This document shows, in pieces, positions 17,911 to 26,214 of a stretch of 64,000 bases of DNA. A program made the position numbers and the translations under genes. The DNA is taken from assembly GCF_039134705.1 (NCBI RefSeq), contig NZ_CP146256.1, positions 3,968,001-4,032,000 of the forward strand, read 5' to 3'. Below the pieces are notes generated by a model. The model was not told the DNA's origin, searched no databases, and saw nothing but the letters and a program-made list of their open reading frames with translations. Each line of letters starts with the position of its first letter. The stretch's first letter is position 1. Source of the DNA: Kineothrix sp. IPX-CK. GTDB taxonomy: Bacteria; Bacillota; Clostridia; Lachnospirales; Lachnospiraceae.

Positions 17911-18663
17911 TTATATCCGCCTCAATACCGCTCCAAATGCCCATAAGACGAAATTATATATGCTATAGGGTAAAGAAAGCTTCTCTTCCCTTCTGTACAG
18001 GTTCCAGATTCTCTTTATTGCCACAAGCTTGTTAGAGGAAAGGGATTTCCCCGGCCTTCTGTAGATTACGAGCACCTCGTTAAGCCCATAAGCAGTATAT
18101 CCATTTCTTAGGATTTTCCACCAAGTGGCCGTATCCTCGCTCTTCACATCAGGCATTTCTATCAGCGACTTATCGATTTTTTCCGTATCGAACAGTACCG
18201 TGGAAGTAAAGATGACGGTTCTCGGAAGAGCCTGCTTATAGGTAAGAGCTTCCGGCACCGTCACTACCTTTCCGGTTCCTTCCGCCTGCTCATTTCCGAA
18301 TTCATATCCGGTAAAAACGAAGGCCGCCTCCTTCTCCTCCATAAACTGAAGTTCCTTCTCCAGCTTCGCAGGTAGCCACACATCGTCGGCATCCAAAAAG
18401 GCGATAAATCTTCCCTTTGCACTCAAAATCCCCGTGTTGCGCGCCTTCGCGGCCCCTTCGTTTTTATCTTTCGCAATCAGGCGAATCCTCTCATCCCTGC
18501 GGCAGAAAGCCTCTATTTTCTTCCTGCCATCGTCCGCAGAGCAGTCGTCCACCAGCAAAAGCTCCCACTGTGCGTACGTCTGACGGCATACCATTTCAAT
18601 CGTATTTTCTATATACGTTCCAGCATTATATACCGGCACAATAATACTGACCAGCTTGTCCAT
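17911..18663 (-). CDS. family 2 glycosyltransferase
   Basis: A compact 250-residue GT-A transferase beginning MDKLVSIIVPVYNAGTYIENT. It has LLVDDCSADDG, NEGAAKARNTGILSAKGRFIAFLDADD (DxD metal site) and a short C-terminal part ending in a hydrophobic FVLWAFGAVLRRI tail. KSEDTATWWKILRNGY marks the catalytic ED region. It resembles TuaG/EpsE-size transferases of Gram-positive exopolysaccharide clusters. It is 22 bp upstream of the initiating transferase gene and probably adds an early sugar. A family A insertion lies just upstream. Confidence 0.86.
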   Translation of the reverse strand: MDKLVSIIVPVYNAGTYIENTIEMVCRQTYAQWELLLVDDCSADDGRKKIEAFCRRDERIRLIAKDKNEGAAKARNTGILSAKGRFIAFLDADDVWLPAKLEKELQFMEEKEAAFVFTGYEFGNEQAEGTGKVVTVPEALTYKQALPRTVIFTSTVLFDTEKIDKSLIEMPDVKSEDTATWWKILRNGYTAYGLNEVLVIYRRPGKSLSSNKLVAIKRIWNLYRREEKLSLPYSIYNFVLWAFGAVLRRI

Positions 18664-18684
18664 CCAGACTTCCCTCTAAAATAA

Positions 18685-18818
18685 TGTTACTGTTCATTCC
18701 ATTCACAGTAACACATGATCTCTGCATTTGAATTCGCTTCGCGAAGCAGAAATCATCTCTTGAATCACGTTCTTACGCAGCTTAACAGCAAGTGTCAAGC
18801 TGCTATGTGAACAGTAAC
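18685..18818. mobile_element. family A palindromic insertion (134 bp) with 8-bp target duplication
   Basis: Begins GTTACTGTTCA and ends GTGAACAGTAAC. Inside lie the palindrome GCTTCGCGAAGC and the arm GATTTCTGC/GCAGAAATC-like pair found in sister copies. It is flanked by AAAATAAT on both sides (18677-18684 and 18819-18826). No open frame of note. It is nearly identical to the copies at 52178 and 56425. Confidence 0.75.
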
Positions 18819-18862
18819 AAAATAATTGCTATGTTAGTTTCAGTTCAGCCTTCGGCTGTTAC

Positions 18863-19792
18863 CTATATTTCTTCCTTAATAAGATAAATCGGTCTTTTTT
18901 TGACTTCCATGTAAGTCTTGGCCAAATACTGTCCGACGATCCCAAGGCAAAAAAGCTGCACACCGCTCACCAGTGATATGATACATACCAAGGAGGGCCA
19001 GCCTGAGGTTGGGTCACCAAATATCAGCTTACGCACAATGATCACAATGATAAATAAAAAAGCGAAGCCACAGAACAACACTCCCATGATCGAAGCGATA
19101 GCAAGAGGTACCGTGGAAAAAGCAGTAACTCCGTCAAGGGAATATAGAAACAGCTTCCAGAACGACCACTTCGTCTCGCCCTTTTTGCGTTCGATATTTT
19201 CATATTCCAGCCACTTCGTCTCATAGCCTACCCAGCCGAAGATACCTTTCGTAAAGCGGTTATACTCCGTAATGGAAAGAATGGCGTCTACTACATTTCT
19301 TTTCATCAGGCGATAATCCCTGGCTCCGTCCACAATCTCCGTACGGGATATGCGGTTCATTATTTTATAGAATAATCTGGCAAACCAAGAGCGGATGACG
19401 GGCTCGCCTTTTCTTGTCACCCTCCGTGTTGCCACCGAATCATAGCCTTCATCGATATATTGAAACATCTCCGGCAAAAGTGAAGGCGGATCCTGCAAAT
19501 CCGCATCCATCATCACAGCATATGCTCCCTTCGCCGTCTTAAGGCCGGCGTAAATAGCCGCTTCCTTTCCGAAATTTCTGGAAAAGGACAAAAGGTGTGC
19601 CCGCGGATCCCTGGCGTTTAACTCCTTTACCTTATCCGCCGTCTTATCCTTAGAGCCGTCGTCAATATAGAGAATCTCTATCTCCAGACCTCTCTTCTCA
19701 AAAAACTGCTCATTTTTCATCAATTCGTTATAAAAATCAAAAATATTTTCCTCTTCGTTATAACAGGGAACAATTACGCTAAGCAACTCCAT
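18863..19792 (-). CDS. GtrB/DPM1-like polyprenyl-phosphate glycosyltransferase
   Basis: 309 residues. The GT2 catalytic part starts MELLSVIVPCYNEEENI, with ILYIDDGSKDKT, SFSRNFGKEAAIYAGL and VMMDADLQDPP. Two C-terminal transmembrane segments (about residues 227-255 and 263-287) and a LAKTYMEVKKRPIYLI tail follow, the architecture of bactoprenol glucosyltransferases such as GtrB and YkoT-like enzymes. These charge undecaprenyl phosphate with a sugar for use by GT-C enzymes outside the membrane. That fits the GT-C-like proteins at 7026-8708 and 22907-24598. Confidence 0.88.
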   Translation of the reverse strand: MELLSVIVPCYNEEENIFDFYNELMKNEQFFEKRGLEIEILYIDDGSKDKTADKVKELNARDPRAHLLSFSRNFGKEAAIYAGLKTAKGAYAVMMDADLQDPPSLLPEMFQYIDEGYDSVATRRVTRKGEPVIRSWFARLFYKIMNRISRTEIVDGARDYRLMKRNVVDAILSITEYNRFTKGIFGWVGYETKWLEYENIERKKGETKWSFWKLFLYSLDGVTAFSTVPLAIASIMGVLFCGFAFLFIIVIIVRKLIFGDPTSGWPSLVCIISLVSGVQLFCLGIVGQYLAKTYMEVKKRPIYLIKEEI

Positions 19793-19903
19793 TTCATACC
19801 TCTTTTTGTCCGCGTTTTTTCATGCTGCTCACATGTTATAATATCTTATCATATATTTCCAAAAATCACAACAAAGTGAACAAAAGTATGCTTTCCTATT
19901 ACT

Positions 19904-19929
19904 AAAAGGATGACCGAGGCCATCCTTTT
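19904..19929. terminator. bidirectional rho-independent terminator
   Basis: AAAAGGATG pairs with CATCCTTTT around a short GAG-rich loop. It lies 10 bp after the stop of the Spo0A-like gene and is followed by T-rich sequence on both strands, so it separates that gene from the glycosyltransferase downstream. Confidence 0.75.
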
Positions 19930-19939
19930 GCTTTTTGTT

Positions 19940-20353
19940 TTATATTTTGCCATTTTCCATATCCAGATTTATTTTATCTGCAATCTGCGCAATGTATTCG
20001 CTGTTGGTAGGTCTTGTCTGACCTGTCAGTATGGAATAACCGAATAACTCTTCAAAGGTTTCGGGATTTCCCCTCATCCAGGATACCTCAATTGCATTGC
20101 GAATAGCCCGTTCCACCTTCTGGTCCGTCGTCTTGAACTGCTTTGCAATCTCAGGATATAAAAGTTTCGTTACGCTTCCGACCACTTCCATATCCTTTTT
20201 CGCTATGATGATTGCCGCACGCAGGTAATGGTATCCCTTTAAATGTGCAGGCACTCCCATATCGAGCATTATTTTAGTTACGTGTTTTATCAATTCCGCA
20301 TCTCTTAATCCGTCAATATCCACGATAAAATTCCCCACATATTGTATATACAA
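19940..20353 (-). CDS. stand-alone Spo0A C-terminal DNA-binding-domain protein
   Basis: Up to 137 residues covering only the effector domain of Spo0A. Recognisable pieces are KHVTKIMLDMGVPAHLKGY, YLRAAIIIAKKD, KLLYPEIAKQFKTTDQKVER and AIRNAIEVSWMRGNPETFEE, i.e. the trihelical region with the recognition helix. There is no receiver domain, and the 130 bp upstream have no room for one, so this is not the phosphorelay regulator itself. Start is uncertain: the longest frame begins with TTG at 20353; GTG codons at 20338 and 20323 are alternatives. It has its own promoter and terminator inside the polysaccharide cluster. It may bind 0A-box-like DNA independently of phosphorylation (inference). Confidence 0.82.
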   Translation of the reverse strand: MYIQYVGNFIVDIDGLRDAELIKHVTKIMLDMGVPAHLKGYHYLRAAIIIAKKDMEVVGSVTKLLYPEIAKQFKTTDQKVERAIRNAIEVSWMRGNPETFEELFGYSILTGQTRPTNSEYIAQIADKINLDMENGKI

Positions 20354-20354
20354 T
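20341..20354. promoter_or_regulatory. 14-bp perfect palindrome at the start of the Spo0A-like gene
   Basis: ATTGTATATACAAT is its own reverse complement and overlaps the first possible start codon. It lies about 50 bp downstream of the predicted transcription start, so it could be an operator, possibly autoregulatory. No footprint evidence. Confidence 0.4.
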
Positions 20355-20406
20355 TTCTTATATTGTTACCGAAGCCCGCTTATTCCGGCATTTTACTGCA
20401 AAATTC

Positions 20407-20435
20407 ATCATACCATATGCCGGTTTTTCTGTAAA
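20407..20435 (-). promoter_or_regulatory. sigma-A-type promoter of the Spo0A-like gene
   Basis: Minus strand TTTACA (20435-20430) and TATGAT (20412-20407) with a 17-bp spacer; five of six matches in each box. This supports separate transcription from manC upstream. Confidence 0.65.
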
Positions 20436-20482
20436 CCTTAAAGCGTCGCGCGGATGGTGAAGAGTACTCTGCACCGCTCTGT

Positions 20483-21589
20483 TTACAAGTATTCAGTCTT
20501 GCCCTGTTCTTCCAAAATCTCTACGATTTTTTTAACATCCTGCGCCTTGTTTTTGTCGCAGACCAATATCGCATCCTCTGTCTCCACAATGATGACATTA
20601 TCCAGTCCGATAGTAGCAATTAACTTATTTTTGCCATAGGCAATGCAATTTTTAGAACCGATATGAATCTGTTCTCCGTAGGTTACGTTATTATTTCCGT
20701 CCGCATCATACAGCGTATCGAGCGCATCCCAGCTTCCAACGTCGCTCCAGCCGAAATCGCCTTCCAGCATAATTACGTTATCCGCCCTCTCCATAATTCC
20801 ATAATCCACGGAAATCTTCGGAATGGTCGGGTATACTCTTTCGATAGTCTCCTTCTCCTTATCCGTACCGATGGCTTCTTCGATTTCTAAAAGGCACTCA
20901 TATACGTCCGGCAGAAGCTCTTCGAAATATTTTAATATAACGGAGGTTTTCCATACAAACATTCCGCTGTTCCAGAGATAACAGCCCTGCTCCACGTAAG
21001 ATTTGGCCGTAGAAAGGCTGGGTTTCTCCACGAAATCGGCTACCGGATACGCAGCTATGCGCTTTCCGCTCTCCTTACTTATCGTATGACCTACTTCTTT
21101 CACTTTTTTGTTGTACTTAATATAGCCGTATCCGGTAGCAGGATTCGTAGGCTTGATTCCTATCGTCACCAGCCTGTCCGTCTTTTCAGCCAGCTCCATC
21201 GCATAGTCCATTACTTCCGCATATGCGGCGCCGTTTTTGATGTAGTGGTCCGATGCCAGCACACACATTACGCCGTCTCCGTATTTTTTGCGAATCTCCA
21301 CCGCGGCATAGCCGATACACGCCGCCGTATTTCTTGCAGCAGGCTCGGACAGAATATGCTTTGCCTCGAGCCTTCCTTCCGTTACCTTCTCCATCAGTTC
21401 CGCCTGTACAGCGTTCGTAACGATATAGATATTCTCTCCCCGAACGCTTTTTTTGATTCTGTCGATGGTCTCATTCACCATCGTATCCCTGCCCGTGAGA
21501 TTCAACAATTGCTTCGGTACTTCCCTGCGGCTCAAGGGCCAGAATCTCGTTCCGCCTCCGCCCGCCATAATTATGCCGTATCTTTCCAT
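20483..21589 (-). CDS. manC: mannose-1-phosphate guanylyltransferase
   Basis: About 368 residues from MERYGIIMAGGGGTRFWPLS (the frame opens seven codons earlier). It makes GDP-mannose from GTP and mannose-1-phosphate. It carries the pyrophosphorylase signature GGGGTRFWPLSR, PKQLLNL, SEPAARNTAACIGYAA, and FVEKPSLSTAKSYVEQGCYLWNSGMF, typical of the GMP family. It is the short form without the C-terminal phosphomannose isomerase domain. It overlaps or abuts fcl, placing GDP-mannose supply beside GDP-fucose synthesis; no gmd gene for the intermediate step is in the window. Confidence 0.92.
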   Translation of the reverse strand: MERYGIIMAGGGGTRFWPLSRREVPKQLLNLTGRDTMVNETIDRIKKSVRGENIYIVTNAVQAELMEKVTEGRLEAKHILSEPAARNTAACIGYAAVEIRKKYGDGVMCVLASDHYIKNGAAYAEVMDYAMELAEKTDRLVTIGIKPTNPATGYGYIKYNKKVKEVGHTISKESGKRIAAYPVADFVEKPSLSTAKSYVEQGCYLWNSGMFVWKTSVILKYFEELLPDVYECLLEIEEAIGTDKEKETIERVYPTIPKISVDYGIMERADNVIMLEGDFGWSDVGSWDALDTLYDADGNNNVTYGEQIHIGSKNCIAYGKNKLIATIGLDNVIIVETEDAILVCDKNKAQDVKKIVEILEEQGKTEYL

Positions 21590-21610
21590 TTTGCCGTTTC
21601 CTTCCGTCAT

Positions 21611-22561
21611 TTACCTTCCATCCATTCTTGCGCTGTCTATATTTTCCTTAAACCATTCGTAAGCCAGCCCTACGCCTTCTTCCAGGTCCACTTTGTGCTT
21701 CCAGCCCATAGCATGGAGCTTATCTACGTTAGTGAGCTTTCTTGGTGTGCCGTCCGGCATGTCCTTGTTCCACACGATATCGCCTTCGAAGCCTACCGTA
21801 CGGCAAACGGTTTCCGCCAGCTCCCTGATGCTGACTTCCTTTCCTGTTCCTATATTCACATGCTGCTCGCCGCTGTAATTTTCTAATAAAAATACACAAG
21901 CATCCGCCATATCGTCCACATATAAGAACTCTCGCAGCGGACTTCCCGTTCCCCACAGTTCCACGATAGACGTGCCATTTACCTTTGCCTCATGGAACTT
22001 GCGGATCATGGCCGGCAATACATGGGAGTTCTTCAAATCATAATTGTCATGCGGACCATAAAGGTTTGTCGGCATGCAGCTGATAAAATCATCTCCGTAC
22101 TGGATTTTAAAATACTTGCACATCTCCAGTCCCGCTATCTTTGCAATCGCATATGCTTCATTTGTCTCCTCAAGGGGGCCGGTCAAAAGTGCGTCTTCCG
22201 GTATAGGCTGAGGCGCAAGCTTGGGATAAATGCAAGTGCTTCCCAAAAACAACAGTTTCTTTACTTTATAGTCATGACAGCATTTGATGGCGTTGCACTG
22301 TACCTGCATATTCTCATATGCAAATTCCGCAGGCTTCGTGTTGTTGGCATGTATTCCTCCTACCTTGGCCGCCGCCAGCACGACTACATCCGGTCTTTCC
22401 TCTTCAAAAAAGGCGATTACATCCGCCTGAACCGTCAAATCCAGCTCCTTATGCGTTCTTCCTACGATATTCGTATAGCCCTTGGATTGCAGGTTCCTTA
22501 CGATTGCGCTGCCTACCAGCCCTCTATGTCCTGCCACATAAATTTTGTCCGTCTTATTCAT
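21611..22561 (-). CDS. fcl: GDP-L-fucose synthase
   Basis: About 316 residues from [20 protein letters not shown], chosen because GGAG lies 6 nt upstream and the family usually starts here; an ATG four codons earlier is possible. Fcl epimerises and reduces GDP-4-keto-6-deoxymannose to GDP-L-fucose. Visible are the NADP-binding [38 protein letters not shown], the YxxxK catalytic pair in [10 protein letters not shown], and [18 protein letters not shown]. The gene is immediately upstream of manC in one transcription unit. A family B insertion lies just before its ribosome site. Confidence 0.92.
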   Translation of the reverse strand: MNKTDKIYVAGHRGLVGSAIVRNLQSKGYTNIVGRTHKELDLTVQADVIAFFEEERPDVVVLAAAKVGGIHANNTKPAEFAYENMQVQCNAIKCCHDYKVKKLLFLGSTCIYPKLAPQPIPEDALLTGPLEETNEAYAIAKIAGLEMCKYFKIQYGDDFISCMPTNLYGPHDNYDLKNSHVLPAMIRKFHEAKVNGTSIVELWGTGSPLREFLYVDDMADACVFLLENYSGEQHVNIGTGKEVSIRELAETVCRTVGFEGDIVWNKDMPDGTPRKLTNVDKLHAMGWKHKVDLEEGVGLAYEWFKENIDSARMDGR

Positions 22562-22588
22562 TGTTTTCTCCATTTCTTTCCTATACTG

Positions 22589-22870
22589 ATTAGAGTGTCA
22601 AAAGGTCCTTTTTAATAATATTCGAGTCAATATGCTCAAAACAAAAAGAACGACTGCGCCTATGAAAATATTTAGAAGTTCTTTCTCTGGATATTTGTGC
22701 CACAACAGAAAGCAAAACTGTTTGAGCGCAGCGAGTTTTTTGTTTTCTGTTGTGTTTGGCGGGGATAGACTGATAACTAGAACTTCTTATATTTGAATTC
22801 GGCGCAGAAGTCTTTTTGTTTTGGGCATATTTTCTAGAGCCGTTCGCAAAAGGATCTTTTGACACCCTAA
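22589..22870. mobile_element. family B hairpin element, copy 3, with exact 10-bp target duplication
   Basis: 282 bp from ATTAGAGTGTCAAAAGG to CTTTTGACACCCTAA, folding end to end. TCCTATACTG flanks it on both sides (22579-22588 and 22871-22880). The apical GTTTGAGCGCAGCGAG is the same as in other copies, while the arm next to it reads CACAAC paired with GTTGTG. It separates the polytopic membrane protein gene from fcl. No gene inside. Confidence 0.78.
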
Positions 22871-22906
22871 TCCTATACTGTTAATTATTAAATTATTATC
22901 AATCGT

Positions 22907-24598
22907 TTATTTTTTATAACGAAAGCCTTCTCTTATGTTTGTTCCCCGTAATGTTATCTCAGCCTTCGCCGGGGAGGAAGGGAACGCCGCATAGCCTGCC
23001 CTGTCGCCCGTAACCGGATAGAAAAAGGTCAATCCGTCTATTTCATAAACGTTCATTTCAAAATTTTCATAATCCTTCTGATTTATCATATAATTGCCGT
23101 CATAAGCCGAGGCAGCCTCTCTGCCAAAGGCATACACCTTATAGCACGCAAAAAACCCCAAAGCTATATAAATCGCCCTCCAAGCGTATTTTCCCTTTAC
23201 AACATACAGCATCAACCCGCCAAGAGTCAGAGCAGAAGCAAGCCATACATAGACACACCCATAGCGAATGAGGGGCGCAGAAAAGAGCCAGAACAAAAAG
23301 GATAGATTCACCGTAGCTGCCGCAAGCAGGAAGTCGTACATTTCTTTTTTTCTTTTTATCCATATGACAAGTGCTGCTGCCACCGAAACAGGAACCGAGA
23401 ACGCAGCCCCGAGAACCGACAGTTTATCCACTGCTCCAAGCCCCCTTAGCCACTCCGGAAACCATGAAGTTATCGGTGCTCCGTATCTGGCCGCATCATA
23501 AATCCCACGTCCCCACGCTTGTATTTCTTTCGCGTCATAATCAGCAATTCCCTTCGGTATCTTCCAATCGACAGAGAATAAATCCACTGCGGTAAAAGGA
23601 TATATAAGCCAGCCTGATATTATTACATTCCGAATCAGATAAGGCGCGATGACAACGGTTCCAAGTCCTATAAAGGAAAAGATGCCCCGAAGATTTCTGC
23701 TTTTTATGAGCATTGCCGCAGGCTTTACCACAAGCAGCAAAATGAGTGCCGCAGAAAGCTTCAGGCTCATGGCATATACCGCCACAAGACTCAAAAGTCC
23801 ATATGGGATCCATGATTCCTCTTTTTTCTCTGCTAAATCCAAAAAGCGGATGACAATATAGAAAATGGTAAGCACCATGAAATAATCTGAGGCCGGAGAT
23901 ACCATTTCATCGAAGATAATGAGCAGATAATAAATACAAGCTATCCGCGCAAAATCAGAAAGAATCAGCCGTCTTCGCCGGAAGGCTTCTGCGATTTCAC
24001 CGCATACCTTTGCTAATATAAGTCCAAAAAATCCTGCCATACAGTGGTAGGATTGTATCCCCAAAAAAGAAAAGCTAAAAAGTGCAGAGAGGCTGAACGC
24101 CGAGCTGTTATAAGCCAGCCTGCAGTGAAGATTCCCCAAACCCTTTACTATACCGTATTCCTCTATCCACCGAATGCTCTGGGCATGGTAAAGCCCCGTA
24201 TCATAGTGGATAATACCTCTCGAGGTCCCATAGGAGAACAGCAGAAACAAAAACAGACAGCCTGCCGCCTTTTTCCACGTGACGGTCTCCTTAACCTTAA
24301 GAAGCTCTTTAAAAAGATCCCTTCGAAAAACTGCGATAATAACGGTACACAAAAAGAGAATAAGGATATTCGCTGCAAATCCCACCTTGTGAAACAAGCT
24401 GAAAAACTGCGCGTACACCGTAAGGGCCACAAGTCCTGCCATGCAATAGCTGTCAATTTTCAGAGTATGCCAGGTTGTCTCCGGCACTTCCTTTCTATTT
24501 CTGCCCGTACAGAACCGCCCGATACCCTTCAGTACCAAAAAACCCGTCAAATACGCTGTCAGAAGTACATACAAGAAAATCAGACAAACCGAAAGCAT
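22907..24598 (-). CDS. large polytopic membrane protein of the polysaccharide cluster
   Basis: 563 residues with about twelve hydrophobic segments and a short soluble C-terminus. GIIHYDTGLYHAQSIRWIEE in the first large loop places an acidic residue in the manner of GT-C glycosyltransferases. The overall look matches the LIC_10190-type membrane proteins found in surface polysaccharide loci. It is the first gene after a strong promoter at 24642-24670, suggesting it heads the cluster. It could transfer a polyprenyl-linked sugar outside the membrane. Function is inferred only from topology and neighbours. Confidence 0.65.
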   Translation of the reverse strand: MLSVCLIFLYVLLTAYLTGFLVLKGIGRFCTGRNRKEVPETTWHTLKIDSYCMAGLVALTVYAQFFSLFHKVGFAANILILFLCTVIIAVFRRDLFKELLKVKETVTWKKAAGCLFLFLLFSYGTSRGIIHYDTGLYHAQSIRWIEEYGIVKGLGNLHCRLAYNSSAFSLSALFSFSFLGIQSYHCMAGFFGLILAKVCGEIAEAFRRRRLILSDFARIACIYYLLIIFDEMVSPASDYFMVLTIFYIVIRFLDLAEKKEESWIPYGLLSLVAVYAMSLKLSAALILLLVVKPAAMLIKSRNLRGIFSFIGLGTVVIAPYLIRNVIISGWLIYPFTAVDLFSVDWKIPKGIADYDAKEIQAWGRGIYDAARYGAPITSWFPEWLRGLGAVDKLSVLGAAFSVPVSVAAALVIWIKRKKEMYDFLLAAATVNLSFLFWLFSAPLIRYGCVYVWLASALTLGGLMLYVVKGKYAWRAIYIALGFFACYKVYAFGREAASAYDGNYMINQKDYENFEMNVYEIDGLTFFYPVTGDRAGYAAFPSSPAKAEITLRGTNIREGFRYKK

Positions 24599-24641
24599 AT
24601 ATCAATACCTCACATTGTGTTATTTTGCTATTTCATTAGCG

Positions 24642-24670
24642 AGTATACTATTGTATAATGCAAGTGGCAA
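24642..24670 (-). promoter_or_regulatory. sigma-A-type promoter heading the polysaccharide cluster
   Basis: Minus strand TTGCCA (24670-24665) and TATACT (24647-24642), spacer 17 bp. On the plus strand a TATAAT at 24654-24659 overlaps it and could serve the divergent AraC gene, though its -35 region (TTTCAT) is poor. Confidence 0.62.
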
Positions 24671-24755
24671 CCTACAATATTGCGTCATAATGGTAAAATA
24701 TTGCTGTCTCTATGTTCAAAACTCATCAATACAGGACGTATAAAACCTTGTCAAT

Positions 24756-24769
24756 TGATGGTACCATCA
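24756..24769. promoter_or_regulatory. 14-bp palindrome upstream of the AraC-type gene
   Basis: TGATGGTACCATCA is a perfect palindrome, about 45 bp before the chosen start of the AraC-type regulator and about 85 bp upstream of the cluster promoter. A candidate operator between divergent genes; the bound protein is unknown. Confidence 0.4.
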
Positions 24770-24814
24770 TCTAAGCCTTGTGAAACATCCAAAATTAAGA
24801 AAGGAAAGCAACTT

Positions 24815-25651
24815 ATGGCAAAATCTACTTCCAACCGCATCATTTCAACCCCGACTTCTTACGCCAAAGAGCATTATCTTCACGTGCAGGAGGTGGGCAC
24901 ACTGCAAAGTCTGGAGCCTCATATCAGCAAGAGACAGAACCTTAACTCCTACCTGTTCTTTGTAGTATTGGATGGAAGCGGGGAGGTCTCTTATGAAAAT
25001 AAAAAGTACTCTATTTCTGCCGGCGACTGCGTCTGGATCGACTGCACCCGTCCCTATTCACACGAAAGCAGCGCTAACGACCCTTGGAGCCTGATGTGGG
25101 TACATTTTAACGGAGCAGAGGCGAGAGCTCATTACGACAATTTCATCCGTCATAGCAATTCCTTTTTGTTTCGTCCCAGAAACCTCGTGGCCTTTACCGA
25201 CGCTCTCACACTGCTTTATCGCACGCAGCAAACAAAGTCCGTGTTTATGGAGCTCATTTCCAACAAATACCTTACCGACATTATCACTCTCTGCTTTACG
25301 GAAAGCAGACAGGAGCACGAAGGAGAATATTCCATTCCTGAAAAACTCATGCAGATACATTCCTATTTGGAACAGCATTATAACGAAAAAATCACCTTGG
25401 AAAAACTATCCGAGCATTTTTTTATCAGTAAATTCCATCTCTCCAGAGAGTATAAAAAAACATACGGAATCACACTGTTCCATGACCTCACCGCCAAGCG
25501 GATATCCCATGCGAAATCCATGCTGCGCTTCAGCGAAGATTCCGTAGAATCCATTGCCGCAGCCACCGGCTTTCAGGACGCCGGGTATTTTATAAAGGTA
25601 TTCCGTCAATCAGAAAACATGACACCGCTGGAGTACCGTAAAAAATGGTAA
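24815..25651 (+). CDS. AraC-family transcriptional regulator
   Basis: About 278 residues from MAKSTSNRIIS, chosen because AAGGAAAG precedes it; the open frame extends 45 codons upstream without a ribosome site. An N-terminal cupin-like sensor (VLDGSGEVSYENKKYSISAGDCVWI, RPYSHE, WVHFNG) is followed by two helix-turn-helix units. The first is ITLEKLSEHFFISKFHLSREYKKTYG; the second is VESIAAATGFQDAGYFIKVFRQ with the usual PLEYR ending. This is the arabinose-type sensor layout. It is divergent from the polysaccharide cluster and may control it or itself; the inducer is unknown. Confidence 0.88.
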   Translation: MAKSTSNRIISTPTSYAKEHYLHVQEVGTLQSLEPHISKRQNLNSYLFFVVLDGSGEVSYENKKYSISAGDCVWIDCTRPYSHESSANDPWSLMWVHFNGAEARAHYDNFIRHSNSFLFRPRNLVAFTDALTLLYRTQQTKSVFMELISNKYLTDIITLCFTESRQEHEGEYSIPEKLMQIHSYLEQHYNEKITLEKLSEHFFISKFHLSREYKKTYGITLFHDLTAKRISHAKSMLRFSEDSVESIAAATGFQDAGYFIKVFRQSENMTPLEYRKKW

Positions 25652-25681
25652 TCTGCCAAAGAGTCCTCGGCGATTACCATT
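25641..25681. terminator. bidirectional terminator between convergent genes
   Basis: AATGGTAATC (25644-25653) pairs with GATTACCATT (25672-25681), with an additional GCC/GGC pair inside. The stem includes the stop codon of the AraC-type gene. On the minus strand it is followed by a run of T, terminating the rfbD/PAP2 unit; the plus-strand tail is weaker. Confidence 0.72.
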
Positions 25682-25689
25682 ATTCTTCC

Positions 25690-26154
25690 TTATATATACA
25701 TCAATACGGCAATTCCTATGCCAAGCAGCGCTCCCATTAATACCTGTAAGGGAGTATGGCCCACGAACTCCTTGAGCTTGTCCTCCACACTCATTTCTTT
25801 TCCCATATGTACGAACATTTCCATCATTTCGTTAAGTACCTTGGCCTGTATACCGGTTTCTCTTCTGACACCCATGGCGTCGTACATGACAATGATAGCA
25901 AAGATTGCGGCAATAGCGAACTGAAAGCTTCCTCCCCCATATTCGAAACCCGATGCCGTTACGAGGGCGCACACCGTCGCAGAATGGGAACTGGGCATGC
26001 CGCCGCTTCCTATCAGGCGTTCTGCCACGAACTTACGATTAAACCACATATGTATGACCGTTTTCAGCACTTGCGCCACCAGCCAGCCGGTTACCGATGC
26101 CATAAAAATGCGGTTATAAAATAAATCTTTTAAAAATTCCATTTTTATAACCAT
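25690..26154 (-). CDS. divergent PAP2-family membrane protein
   Basis: About 154 residues with four hydrophobic segments. GSGGMPSSHSATVCALVTA and YDAMGVRRETGIQAKVLNEM are the hallmarks of the divergent PAP2 (DUF212, YuiD-like) family, related to phosphatidic acid phosphatases. The conserved histidine and serine of the SSHSA block are present. The substrate of the family is not established. The start is uncertain between ATG codons at 26154 and 26142. A GGACTTTGAAAGG leader with hairpins (26164-26196) precedes it. It lies downstream of rfbD, probably co-transcribed. Confidence 0.82.
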   Translation of the reverse strand: MVIKMEFLKDLFYNRIFMASVTGWLVAQVLKTVIHMWFNRKFVAERLIGSGGMPSSHSATVCALVTASGFEYGGGSFQFAIAAIFAIIVMYDAMGVRRETGIQAKVLNEMMEMFVHMGKEMSVEDKLKEFVGHTPLQVLMGALLGIGIAVLMYI

Positions 26155-26214
26155 AATCCTTTCAAAGTCCAAAGACTTCGGGCACAGGCCCGAAGCTTCG
26201 ACCGAAATTTTTAT

